Positions 21,331 to 37,659 of a DNA stretch of 41,962 bases are shown piece after piece. Source of the DNA: Spirogloea muscicola (lineage: Eukaryota > Streptophyta > Zygnematophyceae > Spirogloeales > Spirogloeaceae); the NCBI GenBank assembly GCA_009602725.1, contig WELB01000031.1:283383-325344 (forward strand), read 5' to 3'. Below the pieces are notes generated by a model that worked only from the letters and a program-made list of their open reading frames with translations, had not been told where the DNA came from and did not search any database. Both the position numbers and the translations under genes were made by a program. The number at the start of each line of letters is the position of its first letter. Position 1 is the first letter of the stretch.

Positions 21331-24300
21331 ATGCGTGACCTTGGGGAACTCAAGGTCCAGCACAAAGAGCTGCACACATGGGGCTTGCCAGGCCTCGCTG
21401 TTGCATTGCAGATACATCCGATCATTGTCGTCATTCTCGCGCTAAGTGTCGCCTCTGGTCAAAAATCACCGAGCTCGTTGACGACCTGTCCAGCCCATGA
21501 GTTGCTTGTGACGATCTATTATGAAGCCACACCAGGAGAGGGCGGAGCATCGTGGCAGATCAATGAAGCGCTTTCCGGGAGCATCGTGGCTACTGGGGAG
21601 CAATTTGCGGACTGGGAGCGCAGTCAGGCTGAGGTCTGCCTGCAGCCTGGGCTTCTATACAACATGGTACTATTCTCTAATACCCCAGGAGGCTGGTCCA
21701 ATGGGACATACGTACAGATGGAGGGTGGAAATGTGAGCGTAACGCGCCCGCTTGGCTTACCAGTGAACTGGCCAGACATTGGAGTAAGCTATTGCTGCGT
21801 CACTCCAGTTTTTTGTAGTGCTCAAGGGTGTGAGTTACTGGACTCCAATAAAACCGCATTGCTTACTTGTCATTGCTCATGCGCGTTGAATCAAACGCAT
21901 GAGCAGAGATGCTCAGAGTGAGGAGCACATTGATAACCAGCTTCCCCAATGGCAACCTTGTGCAGCTTATCATCCCGTTTACTGTAGGAGGGCCACAAAC
22001 ACCTCAGGTCAGTGATGCAGTAGACCACCTATCCATCTTAGATTGAGGCTCTGTATTCTTGCATGTGTCTAAGATGCTGTGTTTGTCCATCAGTAGACAA
22101 CGCAGACGCAGATGTCCACAAATATATGTATCTTAATGTAGTCTAGAATTAACAGTTCGATATAAGCCTCACATGTATGAGTCTGGTTGTACAAGTGATC
22201 ATGTCCAAGAGGAACGCGACCACATTTAGATGTGATCTTCTTTAGCTGATCATCAAGTGCACAAGACCGCAACATAGTCTTTGCAGGCAATGCCAGTATG
22301 CTCTGCTAGCACCTACATGTACAGTTGCAGCGAAGACTGTCATTCTGATGTACATGATCAAGCACTACGGGCTTATCTGCAGGCTGCACCAAATACGACA
22401 GGAGTACAAACTCACCAAGCAGCTCCACCAACAATAGAAAAGCAGAGGTAACATCACTGCTCACAATTGTCAAAACAGTCGGCCTGCAGGCTTTTTCTGC
22501 ATGTGCAATTTAAGCAATTGCAAGAATCCCTGATATGCTCTGCATAAGCCCAAGGACTGGAGTATCTGTACCACATTCAAATTTGACATTGGAGATTGTT
22601 GTTGGGCCGATAGGCCAAATCTAAGCGTAGCCGCTCATCTGAAGAACATCAAACTTATACTTCTGCATGTGCTTGATATTATCTCAGCTGGTGTCTACTG
22701 ATGAAACTTTCTCATCTAGTGATACATTGACCCATCCATCCTAAGACTAAGATGCACTAGTACAGCTGCCACTCATTCATTGTGTCTTGGCAGGCAAAAA
22801 CCCGGTGGAAGCAGAGCCGTCCTTTTGATATGGGCCATTCTGGCACCAGTAGTGGCCTGCATGTCAATAATGGCATTACTCTTCTACAAGTGGCGCTATT
22901 GGGGTTCTGGCAAGCACTTCCAACGTCTGCGTAGGACAAGCTCGGCACTGGTGCCAGAAAAGCATCAGCAAGACGTAGGTAAGTGGTGACCCCTTACAGG
23001 AGCCTCTCCGTCCGTAGAATATTGGGCAACACAGCTATCCCTCCACCCTCCCTCAACTGCGTTCAATATCCACATCTTAATGTCTTGCTGGCTGGCACAA
23101 CTAGGTTCTACAATTGTCGAGAAATCAGCGGGTGCCGTGTTTGACAGTACCGAATGAAAAGATCTGCTACAACATCAGAGAGAATGCTATTGCTTAAGTG
23201 AACAAACAGCCTCAACAAGCTGCCTGCACGATGTAGCAATCTGAGATCTCGTGAGCCGCTGACTGTCACAGAGTGGACCAGCCCCGAGAAGAAGGGTTTG
23301 GGGGATGACGAGGTCGTCACAACACCCCGCAGGCACACAACAACACAAGCACTGAGCTTTAAGCAGCTCCAAATAGCAACAGAGAACTTCAGTGAGACAC
23401 AGGTCATTGGCGAAGGAGGCTTTGGCAAGGTCTACAAGGCCATCCTTGCGGATGGAAGGAAGGCAGCAGTCAAGCACCTTGCAATCGGCAGTACGCAAGG
23501 CGAGCGGGAATTCCAGTCGGAGGTGATGCAGTCATCCGGACTGATACCCACTGCTGTTAGGAGATAATGGCTGCTACCATTGATATCAAGTCTGTGAACT
23601 TCAATTAAGTAGCAGTCGTGTTGTTGATATTCGTTGACTTGACCCCATGATCAGGCATATAACTTGCAGAGAGTGGCAGATGGTCTTGTTGCTTATGTAA
23701 GTATCTCGTGGCCTTTCTGCTTGCCTGACAGGTTGACCTCTTATCCCATCTACGCCATCCAAACCTTGTTGAGCTGCTGGGTCATTGTTCCAGCAAGGAG
23801 CACCGACTTCTGGTCTACGAGCTCATGCCTGGGGGAAGTGTTCTGGACCATCTTCATGGCTTCCAGACACCACTGAATTGGGCAGCCCGCGTTAAAATTG
23901 CTATTGACTCGGCTAGGGGCCTTCATGTCAGTCCCAATCCATAAGCTGTGTCCCAACCTCTTCAACTACTGTGTTCTGATGTGGACAGATCTTCATCATG
24001 CAAATTCGCTTAGTCAAATATCACTGCTAATTGCATGTAAACTTACTGCTAACAGTATTGCTCTAAGCTTCTCTTTTGCGTGTTTGCATGCAGTATTTAC
24101 ACCATACTGCAGACCCCAAAGTGATCCACCGAGATCTGAAGCCTAGCAATATCTTGTTGGACGAAAACTACACAGCTAAAGTAGCTGACTTTGGCCTTGC
24201 AAAGTTGGCTTCCCTTCTTGACACAAATCGGCCCCCCAGCACCAGAGTGCTCGGCACCTTTGGATATGTTGCTCCTGAGTGAGTCACTGCATCTTGAGCC

Positions 24301-25165
24301 TCTGATGCCTGTTGCATTATATAGTCGTCCTAGAGAACCATGCGGCTCAGCAGCACTATATGGAAATCAGAATTACAGTCGTAAGGCTGCAATGCTACCA
24401 AGTCCATTGGCCCAATGACAGCAGTAGCAGGACAAGCAGGGGCAAATGCCGAGTGAAGATGTTCCAATCTGCAACCAGATATGTGCAGGCAGGCATCCTG
24501 TCTGAGAAAAGCGACGTCTACAGCTATGGGGTAGTGCTATTGGAGCTTATCACAGGCCGGCGACCTATTGACTCTAATCTACCTCCTGGAGCAGAGTCAA
24601 TTGTCATCCAGGTGTGTGCACCTCTCTATTGCGAGCCTGAATACATGACCAGTTGTGCAGTCAGCACACTTAGCACGTCCTACATATTTTCAGCGCGCTG
24701 TTCACATAGAGACCAGTAAGCACCTGTGAGTAAGCACCTGTGATTAATAGCCCTCGCTGCTATCTAAGGCATGTATAACATGTTCTTTCAATCCTCATAT
24801 GTACGCTGTGGCAGGTGAGTCAGTTCGTGGACAACCCCAGGAAAATGCTAGCCCTGGTGGACCCTACCCTGAGGGGCGACTTCTGCCACCACTCGTTCCA
24901 CTATCTTGCCTCCATTGCAGCAGCTTGCACTCAGCAGACAGTTGAGCTCAGGTACTTTATACCCAATCAGAGCCTATCTTGAGCAGCCAGGAAGCTTGTC
25001 GTCTGCACTGTGAGCACCACGCTGTCAGTAGATACTTGTCAGTAACCTGCATACCTAACGGGCTTATGTGAGCGGAAGGACAGGCCTACTATGAAGGAGG
25101 TGGTGCGGCTGCTGCTGCCGCTCCTGGAGCCTCGACTTGTGCCTCTGCGAGTGGACAGACCTTGA
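21331..25165 (+). CDS. Plant-type receptor-like Ser/Thr kinase (RLK/Pelle)
   Basis: Ten exons: 21331-21829, 21904-22007, 22383-22447, 22794-22978, 23272-23522, 23732-23926, 24094-24278, 24479-24611, 24815-24951, 25084-25165. Total 1836 nt, 611 residues; the 74-nt first intron is the least certain. A hydrophobic N-terminal segment ([15 protein letters not shown], about residue 30-45) suits a signal sequence. The ectodomain has NGT and NVS sequons and cysteines, then a Thr/Pro-rich stem (AAPNTTG), and no LRR or lectin signature. Residues 231-255 form a membrane span followed by basic residues. The kinase has GEGGFGKV (331-338), Lys352, HRDLKPSN (445-452, RD type), DFG 465-467, [10 protein letters not shown] and [19 protein letters not shown]. 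It most resembles plant PERK/ALE2-like and RLCK kinases. It should phosphorylate Ser/Thr substrates beneath the plasma membrane; the ligand is unknown. Confidence 0.9.
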
Positions 25166-26074
25166 GCCATGGAAGGGCAGCGAAATGCGCGCGCAGCAGT
25201 CAGACAAGTCTAAGGTCCTGCACAGCCTGGCCACGTTTGTCGGCAAGCTTGTTAAGAAAGGAGCAACCTTTGATCAGGTCTGTATACGCTGTGCACAATG
25301 TGCGATACTTGGCGAGGATGAACTCCCTTAGCAGCTGCTCCTGCCAAGGCTCAACTCTCGTGTGGCACAGATATAAGAACAACCGAGCATTGCAGGATAC
25401 TTGCCAATTATTTACTAAAGGAGGAGGAGCACAGCACGGCAGACCAACCGTGCTGCTTGCCAGAGAAGTGCATGACAACGGAAGCTATGGCCATGCGTGA
25501 TGACGAACTTCAACATTACACACAGAACCATTGACCTCCCCTCTACATCCTTGCTGTTCCACTCTCTGTCAAGAATGACTTGTTCAAGAATGGTTGGTGG
25601 GTGGCTTGCTTCAGTACTCCTTATCAAAGGTCCAGCGCAATCGGTCGCACGCGCAATTAGATAATAACCCCAGCAAGCCAGACATGCCGCTGCACCAAAC
25701 TCCTGCTCGCAGGCTGGGAGTGCCGTGGGAGAGGCAGACAAAGTCAAGTGACTTGTGCTGCAGTAGCCTCCTATCCCCGACAGTACCATGCACAATGATG
25801 CGCATCACTGAGGTGCAATTGCCGGCCGTAATTGAATGGCAACACCAACTTTGCGCAACATTTGCTGCTACTTCTGTTAAGTGGGACAATTACTGCAAGT
25901 GGTGGTGCATGAAGCAAGGCATGGATGGCGCACTCGAGCTCGACAAGGAAAACGTTCTTCCTCATGTTGTGTAGTGTTATACAGAGACTGGGCAGTTGTG
26001 CGGCTGCCGAGAGAGGGAAGTGGCACGAGCATGAGCACCCCAGTCTGCGCTTTGGGTGGAGGAGGGGTGGGTGG
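25166..26074. other. Convergent 3'-3' intergenic interval
   Basis: Lies between the receptor-kinase stop and the p24 stop. An open piece at 25188-25279 (KVLHSLATFVGKLVKKGATF, followed by a possible GT donor) looks mildly protein-like but has no identifiable partner exons. No LINE remnants were seen. Confidence 0.45.
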
Positions 26075-27190
26075 TCAGAGCAGTTTCTTGCGCTCGAAGA
26101 AGGACTTGAGATGCCAGAGCTGCAGCGCTGCAAGGCCAATGCAGACGAGGAGCGTGAGCAGGCTGAACCATCCAACACGGCTGTTGGTGCGTTCCTGCAC
26201 CTTGCGCATCTCCTCCTCCCTGCAATTGCCACCGCCGTCGCAACAACATCATCAGGCAAGCACCGAGCAAATCCTGCAGACCAGGACTTTCTGGCAAGCA
26301 CGGCCCCGGCAGCTTGGAAACCCTGGGTTCATGATCCCTGGAACACAGCATGCCGCCAACCCCGCAGCTGGCAAGCATCGGCCCTGAATGCAGACCAAAG
26401 TTGCAGCATACACGAGAATGTGCCATTGACTGCTCAACGGCGCAACATCCATCGTCATTGCAATCCGGGGAGGTCACAGGGCGTGCACCTGGTGCGAAAG
26501 TAGCTCATCTCCTTGCGGATCTGCTCGAGCGCATCGTCCAGCTTCCGCAGCTCCAGGCCCATGCTCTGCAACACCCCTCAAAAGGGCAGCCTCCCAGCTC
26601 AGCGCCTCAGCCGACCTGGACGCAGTGGCGGCAACGCCAGCCGCGGCAGCAGCGGCAGCGGCGGCGGCGGCGGCGGGGACCCACGTCGAGGCGGTCCTTC
26701 TTGGCGATCTGGTTCCAGTCCTGCGCGGCGACGCCCGTCTTCCAGTCCAGCTCCAGCTGCACGTTGTGCACGTTGGGCGTGGCGCCGGGCACCCAGAAGC
26801 ACGCCATGAACTGCCCCGACTCCTTGGTCGTGAACCCAAACTGCCCGCTCTCCACGTGGTCCTGGTAGTGCAGCTGCGACCCGTACGGCGACGTCACCTG
26901 CGCCCGCGGCGGCGGCGGCGGCGGCGAGGCCGGCGCGTCAGCGTCATCGCCGCGTCATCGCCGCGTCAGCGCGTCAGGGCCAGCCGGCTCCCCGGGGACT
27001 GCCAGCGGTCCTCCTCCGCGCCCCAGCCCTCGCCGCCGGCGCGCCGACGCGGCCCTGAACCCTGAACCCTGAACCCTGAACCCTAGACCCTGAGGCCTCA
27101 CCGTGACGGAGACCTTGTTGGACGGCGCGTCGCCGGAGACGACGCGGTAGTCGCCGACGACCAGCGTGCGGTCGCCAATCTCCTNTCGCC
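26075..27190 (-). CDS. p24-delta (EMP24/GP25L, TMED) cargo receptor, N-terminus missing
   Basis: Minus-strand exons: about 27102-27182, 26685-26897, 26489-26565, 26075-26219; the last three phases are exact. GOLD domain: RTLVVGDYRVVSGD, VTSPYGSQLHY, GQFGFTTKESGQFMACFW and LDWKTGVAAQDW. A coiled coil follows (LELRKLDDALEQIRKEMSYF, REEEMRKVQERTNSRV), then one membrane span (WFSLLTLLVCIGLAALQLWH) and a cytosolic tail FFERKKLL ending in a KKxx-type COPI signal. p24 proteins cycle between ER and Golgi in COPI/COPII vesicles and help load cargo such as GPI-anchored proteins. The signal peptide is not visible: a single N at 27185 interrupts the 5' part, and an ATG with an Ala/Pro-rich stretch at about 27230 is in another frame. 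The first intron begins with telomere-like GGGTTCA repeats. Confidence 0.9.
27056..27098. repeat. Telomere-like repeat at an intron 5' end
   Basis: Four copies of CCCTGAA followed by CCCTAGACCCTGAGG on the plus strand, directly inside the first p24 intron (sense GGGTTCA repeats begin about 11 bases after the GT donor). It is a degenerate relative of the CCCTAAA telomere repeat. Confidence 0.7.
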
Positions 27191-27249
27191 GCCGCCGCCG
27201 CCGGCGCCGCCGCCGGCGGGGGCGGCGCCATGGCGCGCAAGCCGGGGTT

Positions 27250-27660
27250 GGGGTCTTGGGAGGCCTCCCGGGTTGGATAACCACGCCTTCACTTTTACCT
27301 TGCCTCGCTTTAATTTCATGCGCACCGCGCGCCTTCTCTCTCCCCTTAGCCACCTTACCTTTGTCTAGCTGTTCTGTAGCCTTCGTTTGTTTCAAATACA
27401 CGAAATGTTCTGTAGCTGCTAAACGCTTGTCGGCCCCTCCGAACCCTTGTCAATTCTTCTTGGGCTGGCTTATCACAGCCCTTGCCCCCATTTGGAGTGC
27501 CACTTCTTCTTTGTCTAGCTATTCAGACTTGCATCTTCTGACTAGAGGTTACTGAGCGTCCCCTTGCTGCTGTCTTAGTACTTCGCACCCAGGATTCTTC
27601 TGTCCTTGTCCATTCCTGTCGGGCTGGCCTCTCCCAGCCACCAGTCAGTCTGGCCGCGCT
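27250..27660 (+). mobile_element. LINE 3' end composite with R1-like segment
   Basis: ATGCGCACCGCGCGCCTTCTC at 27318-27338 is an R1 end. A hairpin module follows (GGGCTGGCTTATCACAGCCC, 27462-27481). The last LINE codons lie at 27505-27555 (SYSDLHLLTRGY, stop 27553-27555), and another module (GGGCTGGCCTCTCCCAGCCACC) lies near 27620-27645. Confidence 0.7.
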
Positions 27661-28150
27661 TGCTTCTTTAGCACTGGGCTTCAAGATGGATGTAGCCCCA
27701 CTTACTGCACTAGCTTTTGCTTGGACAGTGTGTTGGTAATACTCTTGGTAGAAGGAAAGTGGCTATGCCAAAAGGCGGCGAGGGCTATGAAAAGGCCGGC
27801 TAACGAGGAAAGACGGCTTACGAGGCCTCCGACATGGTCGCTGCTCTGGTGAAAGAGAGAAGAAAGACGCTTCCAGGAGAGGGCAGGTGGCTGGGAGAGG
27901 CCAGAAAAAGGATGGACAAAGATCGAAGGGGCCAGGGAAAGCGCTAAAGCTAGCACACCTGGAATCAAGCAGCGAAGAAACACTCAGTAACCTCTGCTAA
28001 GCAGCCGCAGGTCAAAAGAGGAAGGCGAAAGGAAATGTGCGCGAGAGAAGGCGTGCAGTGCGCATGCACGAAACGGTGGCCAGTTTTCTTGGGGCTGGCT
28101 TTTCTGGGGTGATGGACCAGCCAGGAAGCATGTGAGCGAATGGCCAACAG
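27661..28150 (-). mobile_element. Decayed LINE 3' end and R1-like DNA, minus strand
   Basis: A minus-strand LINE terminus (DLRLLSRGY, stop at 27984) is fused to an R1-like GCATGCGCACTGCACGCCTTCTCTC segment at 28040-28070. Hairpin-like GGCTGGCTTTTC remnants occur near 28095. Nothing intact. Confidence 0.55.
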
Positions 28151-29347
28151 GCCTCATGTCCCATGACAGCAACGGCATTGGTGCAGCTGATGAGGCCGCA
28201 AAGGCAACCGCATTACAAGCCTCTGCATTTGAAAGCGCAACTCTGTAGTCTGCATTCAGAAGAGCAACTCCATTGGGGAAAGCCCCAAAGCCTGCAACGG
28301 CATCAGGCGGGGTGCCAACGAGGACACATCTGCCTATCAAGTACCACGTACTTGGGCCTCTCGCTTCGTAGTTCGTGTATGCGAAGCTGCCATCTCAGTG
28401 CAACCCAACTCACAGCCAGACTGGTCACTAAAGGTTGGCCATGTCCACGCCGTGTTCACTGGCTTACCATACTGCTATATGCCCCATTCTTTGCACTCGC
28501 TTTGCCTGGAGATTGCATTGGCTTAAATTGGCCTCCCTTTCCACTGCAAGCACCTTCTCTCTGTACAGCCAGTCGTCCACGTTGCTGCGGAGAAGCATCA
28601 GCAAGTCAAGGCACTTCCAAGCACTTCACTGCCCAAGACAGGTTGCTGGCGCACTGTTGAGTGGTTCTCCAAGGAGCCAATGCCTCATTCGTGGCGGCGG
28701 TAATCGACCAGCGTTCAACCTGAGGTTGAGAGAGCTATGTTTGGCTTGGGCGATACAATAAAGTGGAGCAGCTGAGCCACCAGCACTGAAACTGCAGAGC
28801 AAGCAACGGACACGTACCATTGTCAGTTGGCTTGACAACCAGTACCTGATGATGCTCGCCGGCCAGCTACACAGCAGCAGCAATCATCAAGACGTGGAGC
28901 AGCCATGCCAAAAGGAGCTGCACATCTATTAGCTCATATGCTGCTGGCGGTGCTTGAGCCTTATATTTGCACCATTTGCTCGGATGCTTGGGCTCCGCAA
29001 GGTCGCCTGTGACTTGAGAAGCAGTGTTGGCCATCCAATATGAAAGCAGTGAATGAATCGCTGTACAAATGCTGGCCTCAGGCTGTGGTCGTGCTAGGCA
29101 AAAGTTGAACCATCAATGCAACAAGGGGTCGCTTGCAACGTGAGATTGCCATCTGCCAAGAAGCACTAGATGCTGCTCTCAGAATTGACAGACCAGCTCA
29201 GAGTGGAATACCAGCCTAATGCTTGGTGCCATTTCGTCAACATTCTTCAAGGCTGGAGTGAGAAGCTGAAGGTCATGCAAACAATGTGAATATGATATAG
29301 AGAGCAGGGCAAGCAAGCACTTGGCAAAGGATGCACAAGTGCATGGG
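28151..29347. other. Intergenic, one unidentified minus-strand open frame
   Basis: The minus frame at about 28150-28345 reads CVLVGTPPDAVAGFGAFPNG and on to NAEACNAVAFAASSAAP without stops, and looks protein-like, but I recognise no family or splice partners. 28490-28565 is a diverged R1 copy. The remainder is downstream of the STE20 kinase stop and shows nothing else. Confidence 0.35.
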
Positions 29348-35103
<5,756 letters not shown>

Positions 35104-35354
35104 CGCGGCGCCCCGGAGGCCTCACAATCGCACCACAATCGCAGCACAGACGGAGGCGGCGGCGCCTTTTCGCGTCGTCAGCGTGGCCTCCTGCCGACGC
35201 CCCGCGCCGCCAGCCGCTGCGCCCGCCTGCCCGCCGCGGGCGCGNGCGGGCGCGCCGCCTCAGGAGGCGCGCCGCGCCCGGCGGCGCCTGGCGCGGCGCA
35301 TGGACGGGGGAGTGGTTCCGGATGACGGCGTGACCATGGGAGCTCGATGGGTGA
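35104..35354. promoter_or_regulatory. GC-rich 5' flank of the STE20 kinase, with an N at 35245
   Basis: Extremely GC-rich DNA upstream of the kinase ATG, presumably 5' UTR and promoter. The undetermined base at 35245 divides it from another GC-rich piece containing a short frame (MDGGVVPDDGVTMGARWVK, 35300-35356) that could be the first exon of something unrelated. The join may be an assembly artefact. Confidence 0.35.
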
Positions 35355-35545
35355 AAAGTGGCTTCCATGAAGAAGTGGCACTCCCAATGGGCGCTTCCAT
35401 GTGGCTTGGCGCCTTCCGCCTCTAGACCTTGTCGCTGGCGATGGACGTGCACGGGGCCGTTCGGCAGTCGGTGGCTGGACCTACTGCCCGGCTTGCCCGT
35501 CAGGCCATCAATCGGCGGCCGGGTCAGCCAGGCCGCCCATTGAGG
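35355..35545 (+). pseudogene. LINE family A short fragment
   Basis: Contains AGTGGCACTCCCAATGGG (3' module) and then a piece encoding WTCTGPFGSRWLDLL, matching DVHGAFGSRWLDLL of the long LINE, in a broken frame. Confidence 0.65.
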
Positions 35546-35591
35546 ACGGGCTGGAAAAGAAAGACACAAGAAGAAACAAAGCAGCTACTAA

Positions 35592-36290
35592 CTACTCAGT
35601 AACCCCTGCAAAGCAGTCGCAGGTCAGAGAGGCTATGTTCCTCGAGCGAGACGGCCAAGCGCATACGTACACCTGCGCTGGCGACCCGGCTGCAGGAAAG
35701 TCCACCGGCTCCCCATGGAAGCGGCGGACGATGGCGTGGCGTGCGAGCTGGTTGAGCAGCTCGAGCCACCGAGCGCCCAACGCCCCATGCGTGTCGATAG
35801 CCAGCGGGAAGAACTCGTCCCGTTCCTGCGGGTGGTCAGCGTACTTGAGCTCCTTGGCCCGAGCGGCGCAGGCGACCGCATACCCAGCCTTGGTGGCACA
35901 TTGGGCTGGGCGTGAGCGGTCGTATGGGTCAGTGGTCACCACGTCAAGAATAAGACGTGGCCCGCCGGCTTGTGGGGTGGCCACCATGTCGACACGACGA
36001 GCGTGGAGACCGTCGGCCCGTTGCTGGAGCGGCATGACGGCGGAGTTCTTCGCTGCCACCGAGAAGCCAGCCTCCACCAGAATGCCATGCATCGCATCGC
36101 GGAGGCGGTCGGGGGCCGCTGTCCGCTCTCCGCCGTGGGGACAGCGCAGCACATGGGCGGCCAGCTCCCCAGGCTTGGCCCCTCGCTCGCCGCATTCGCA
36201 TTGACGCACACCCTGGAGGCATGGCGGCGGTAGGCCAAGGAGCCGGTGGACGGCACTGCGGAATACCTCGTCCGGGAGGGTGAGGGCCCT
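35592..36290 (-). pseudogene. LINE family A endonuclease-region copy, left arm of an inverted pair
   Basis: Open on the minus strand for about 230 codons: LTLPDEVFRSAVHRLLGL, GVRQCECGE, HVLRC, RVDMVATPQAGGPRLILDVV, YADHP and PLAIDTHGALGARWLELL, then a frame break near 35680. It covers the finger and restriction-like endonuclease. It faces a similar copy at 36291-37078 head to head. Confidence 0.82.
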
Positions 36291-37078
36291 CCCCCTCACC
36301 GACGCCCTCACCATCCCGGATGAGGCATTCCGTAGTGCCGTCCACCGGCACCTCGGCCTGCCGCCGCCATGGCTCCAGGGAGTGCGTCAGTGCAAATGCG
36401 GCGAGGAGGGGGCCAAGCCTGCGGAGCTGGCCGACCATGTCTTCTTCGCTGTGCTCGCGGTAGGGAGCGGACAGCTGCGCACGACCTCCTCCGCGATGCC
36501 ATGCATGGCATCCTCGTGGAGGCCGGCTTCTCGGTGGCCGCCGAGAACTCCGCAGTCATGCCGCTACAGCAGCGGGCGGACGGTCTCCACGCCCGTCGCG
36601 TCGACCTCTTGGCCCCCCCACTAGCTGGCGGGCCGCGTCTCATCCTAGACGTGGTGACTACCGACTCCTACGACCGCTCTCACCCCGCACATTGTGCCTC
36701 CAAGGCTGGGTATGCAGTGGCCTGCGCCGCTCGGGCCAAGGAGTTGAAGTACGCTGACCATCCGGGGACGACGAGTTCTTCCCACTCGCCATCGACACCC
36801 ACGGTGCGTTGGGCGCTCGGTGGCTCGAGCTGCTCAATCAGCTCTCGCGGCACGCCATCTCCCACCGATTCCATGGCGAGCCGGTGGACTTCCATGCAGC
36901 AGGCTCACTCGCGCAGATGTACCACATGCGCTTGTCCGGCTCGCTGCAGAGGTCCATGGTTCGTGCGTTGCATCTGCGTGCCGGTCGTGCCCTAGCTGCA
37001 GCCTCTGGCCCTGGCCAGGGGATCCATTACCAGGAGCCCAGTTTCTCCGACCTGCGGCTGCTTAGCAGGGGTGACTGA
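36291..37078 (+). pseudogene. LINE family A endonuclease-region copy, right arm of an inverted pair
   Basis: Plus-strand copy of the same region: LPLTDALTIPDEAFRSAVHR, GVRQCKCGE, a frameshift near 36450, VEAGFSVAAENSAVMPLQQR, RLILDVVTTDSYDRSH, a second frameshift near 36770, then WLELLNQLSRHAI and a C-terminus FSDLRLLSRGD with stop at 37078. At least two frameshifts make it inactive. Confidence 0.82.
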
Positions 37079-37319
37079 GTGTTTCGTAGCTGCTTGATTC
37101 TACGCGTGCTAGCTTTGCGCTTTCCCTTGGCCTCTTTGACCTTTGTCCAATCTCTTTTCTGGACTTGCCTCTCCCAGCCATCGCCCTCTCATGGATACGT
37201 CTTTCTCTCTGTGGCTCTCTCACCACTGATGTGGTCGACCGCTCCAACCCGGGGCTCTCTGCCTCACGGGCTGGCCACGCTGCGGCAAGGCTGCTCGCAG
37301 CAAGGCGGCCAAACACGCC

Positions 37320-37640
37320 GACCACCCGGCTGCAGATGAGTTCGTCCCCCTGGCTGTGGACGTGCACGGGGCTCTCGGGTCCCAGTGGCTCGACCTGCTG
37401 GCAGGCTTGCGCGGCACGCTGCGTCCCGCAGGCGCAGTGAGCCGGCTGACTTCAACGCCGCAGGCTCATGGGCCCAAGTCTATCGTATGAGATTATCGGT
37501 CTCCCTTTAGTGGTCCATGGCCCAAGCCTTGCATCTGCGTGCTGGCCGTGCTTTCGCTGCGGCCTCCGGCTTTCGTCAGGGGGATAGTTTCCCGGCGGCT
37601 AGTCTGTCGGATTTGAGGCTCCTCACTCGTCACTACTGAG
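37320..37640 (+). pseudogene. LINE family A C-terminal fragment
   Basis: Encodes, across broken frames, DEFVPLAVDVHGALGSQWLD and the tail LHLRAGRAFAAASGFRQG then LSDLRLLTRHY before the TGA at about 37640. The upstream portion 37210-37320 also holds LINE-like TDVVDRSN and KAAKHADHPA pieces. Confidence 0.7.
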
Positions 37641-37659
37641 TGGTCCATCCTCCCGCCGT

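Noticed and set aside
26474-26839. 121-codon minus-strand frame over p24
   Set aside because: It is a shifted reading of the true p24 exons. The correct frame gives GOLD-domain residues and exact splice phases.
28163-28660. 165-codon plus-strand frame
   Set aside because: It overlaps an R1-like repeat and a more protein-like minus frame, with no recognisable domain.
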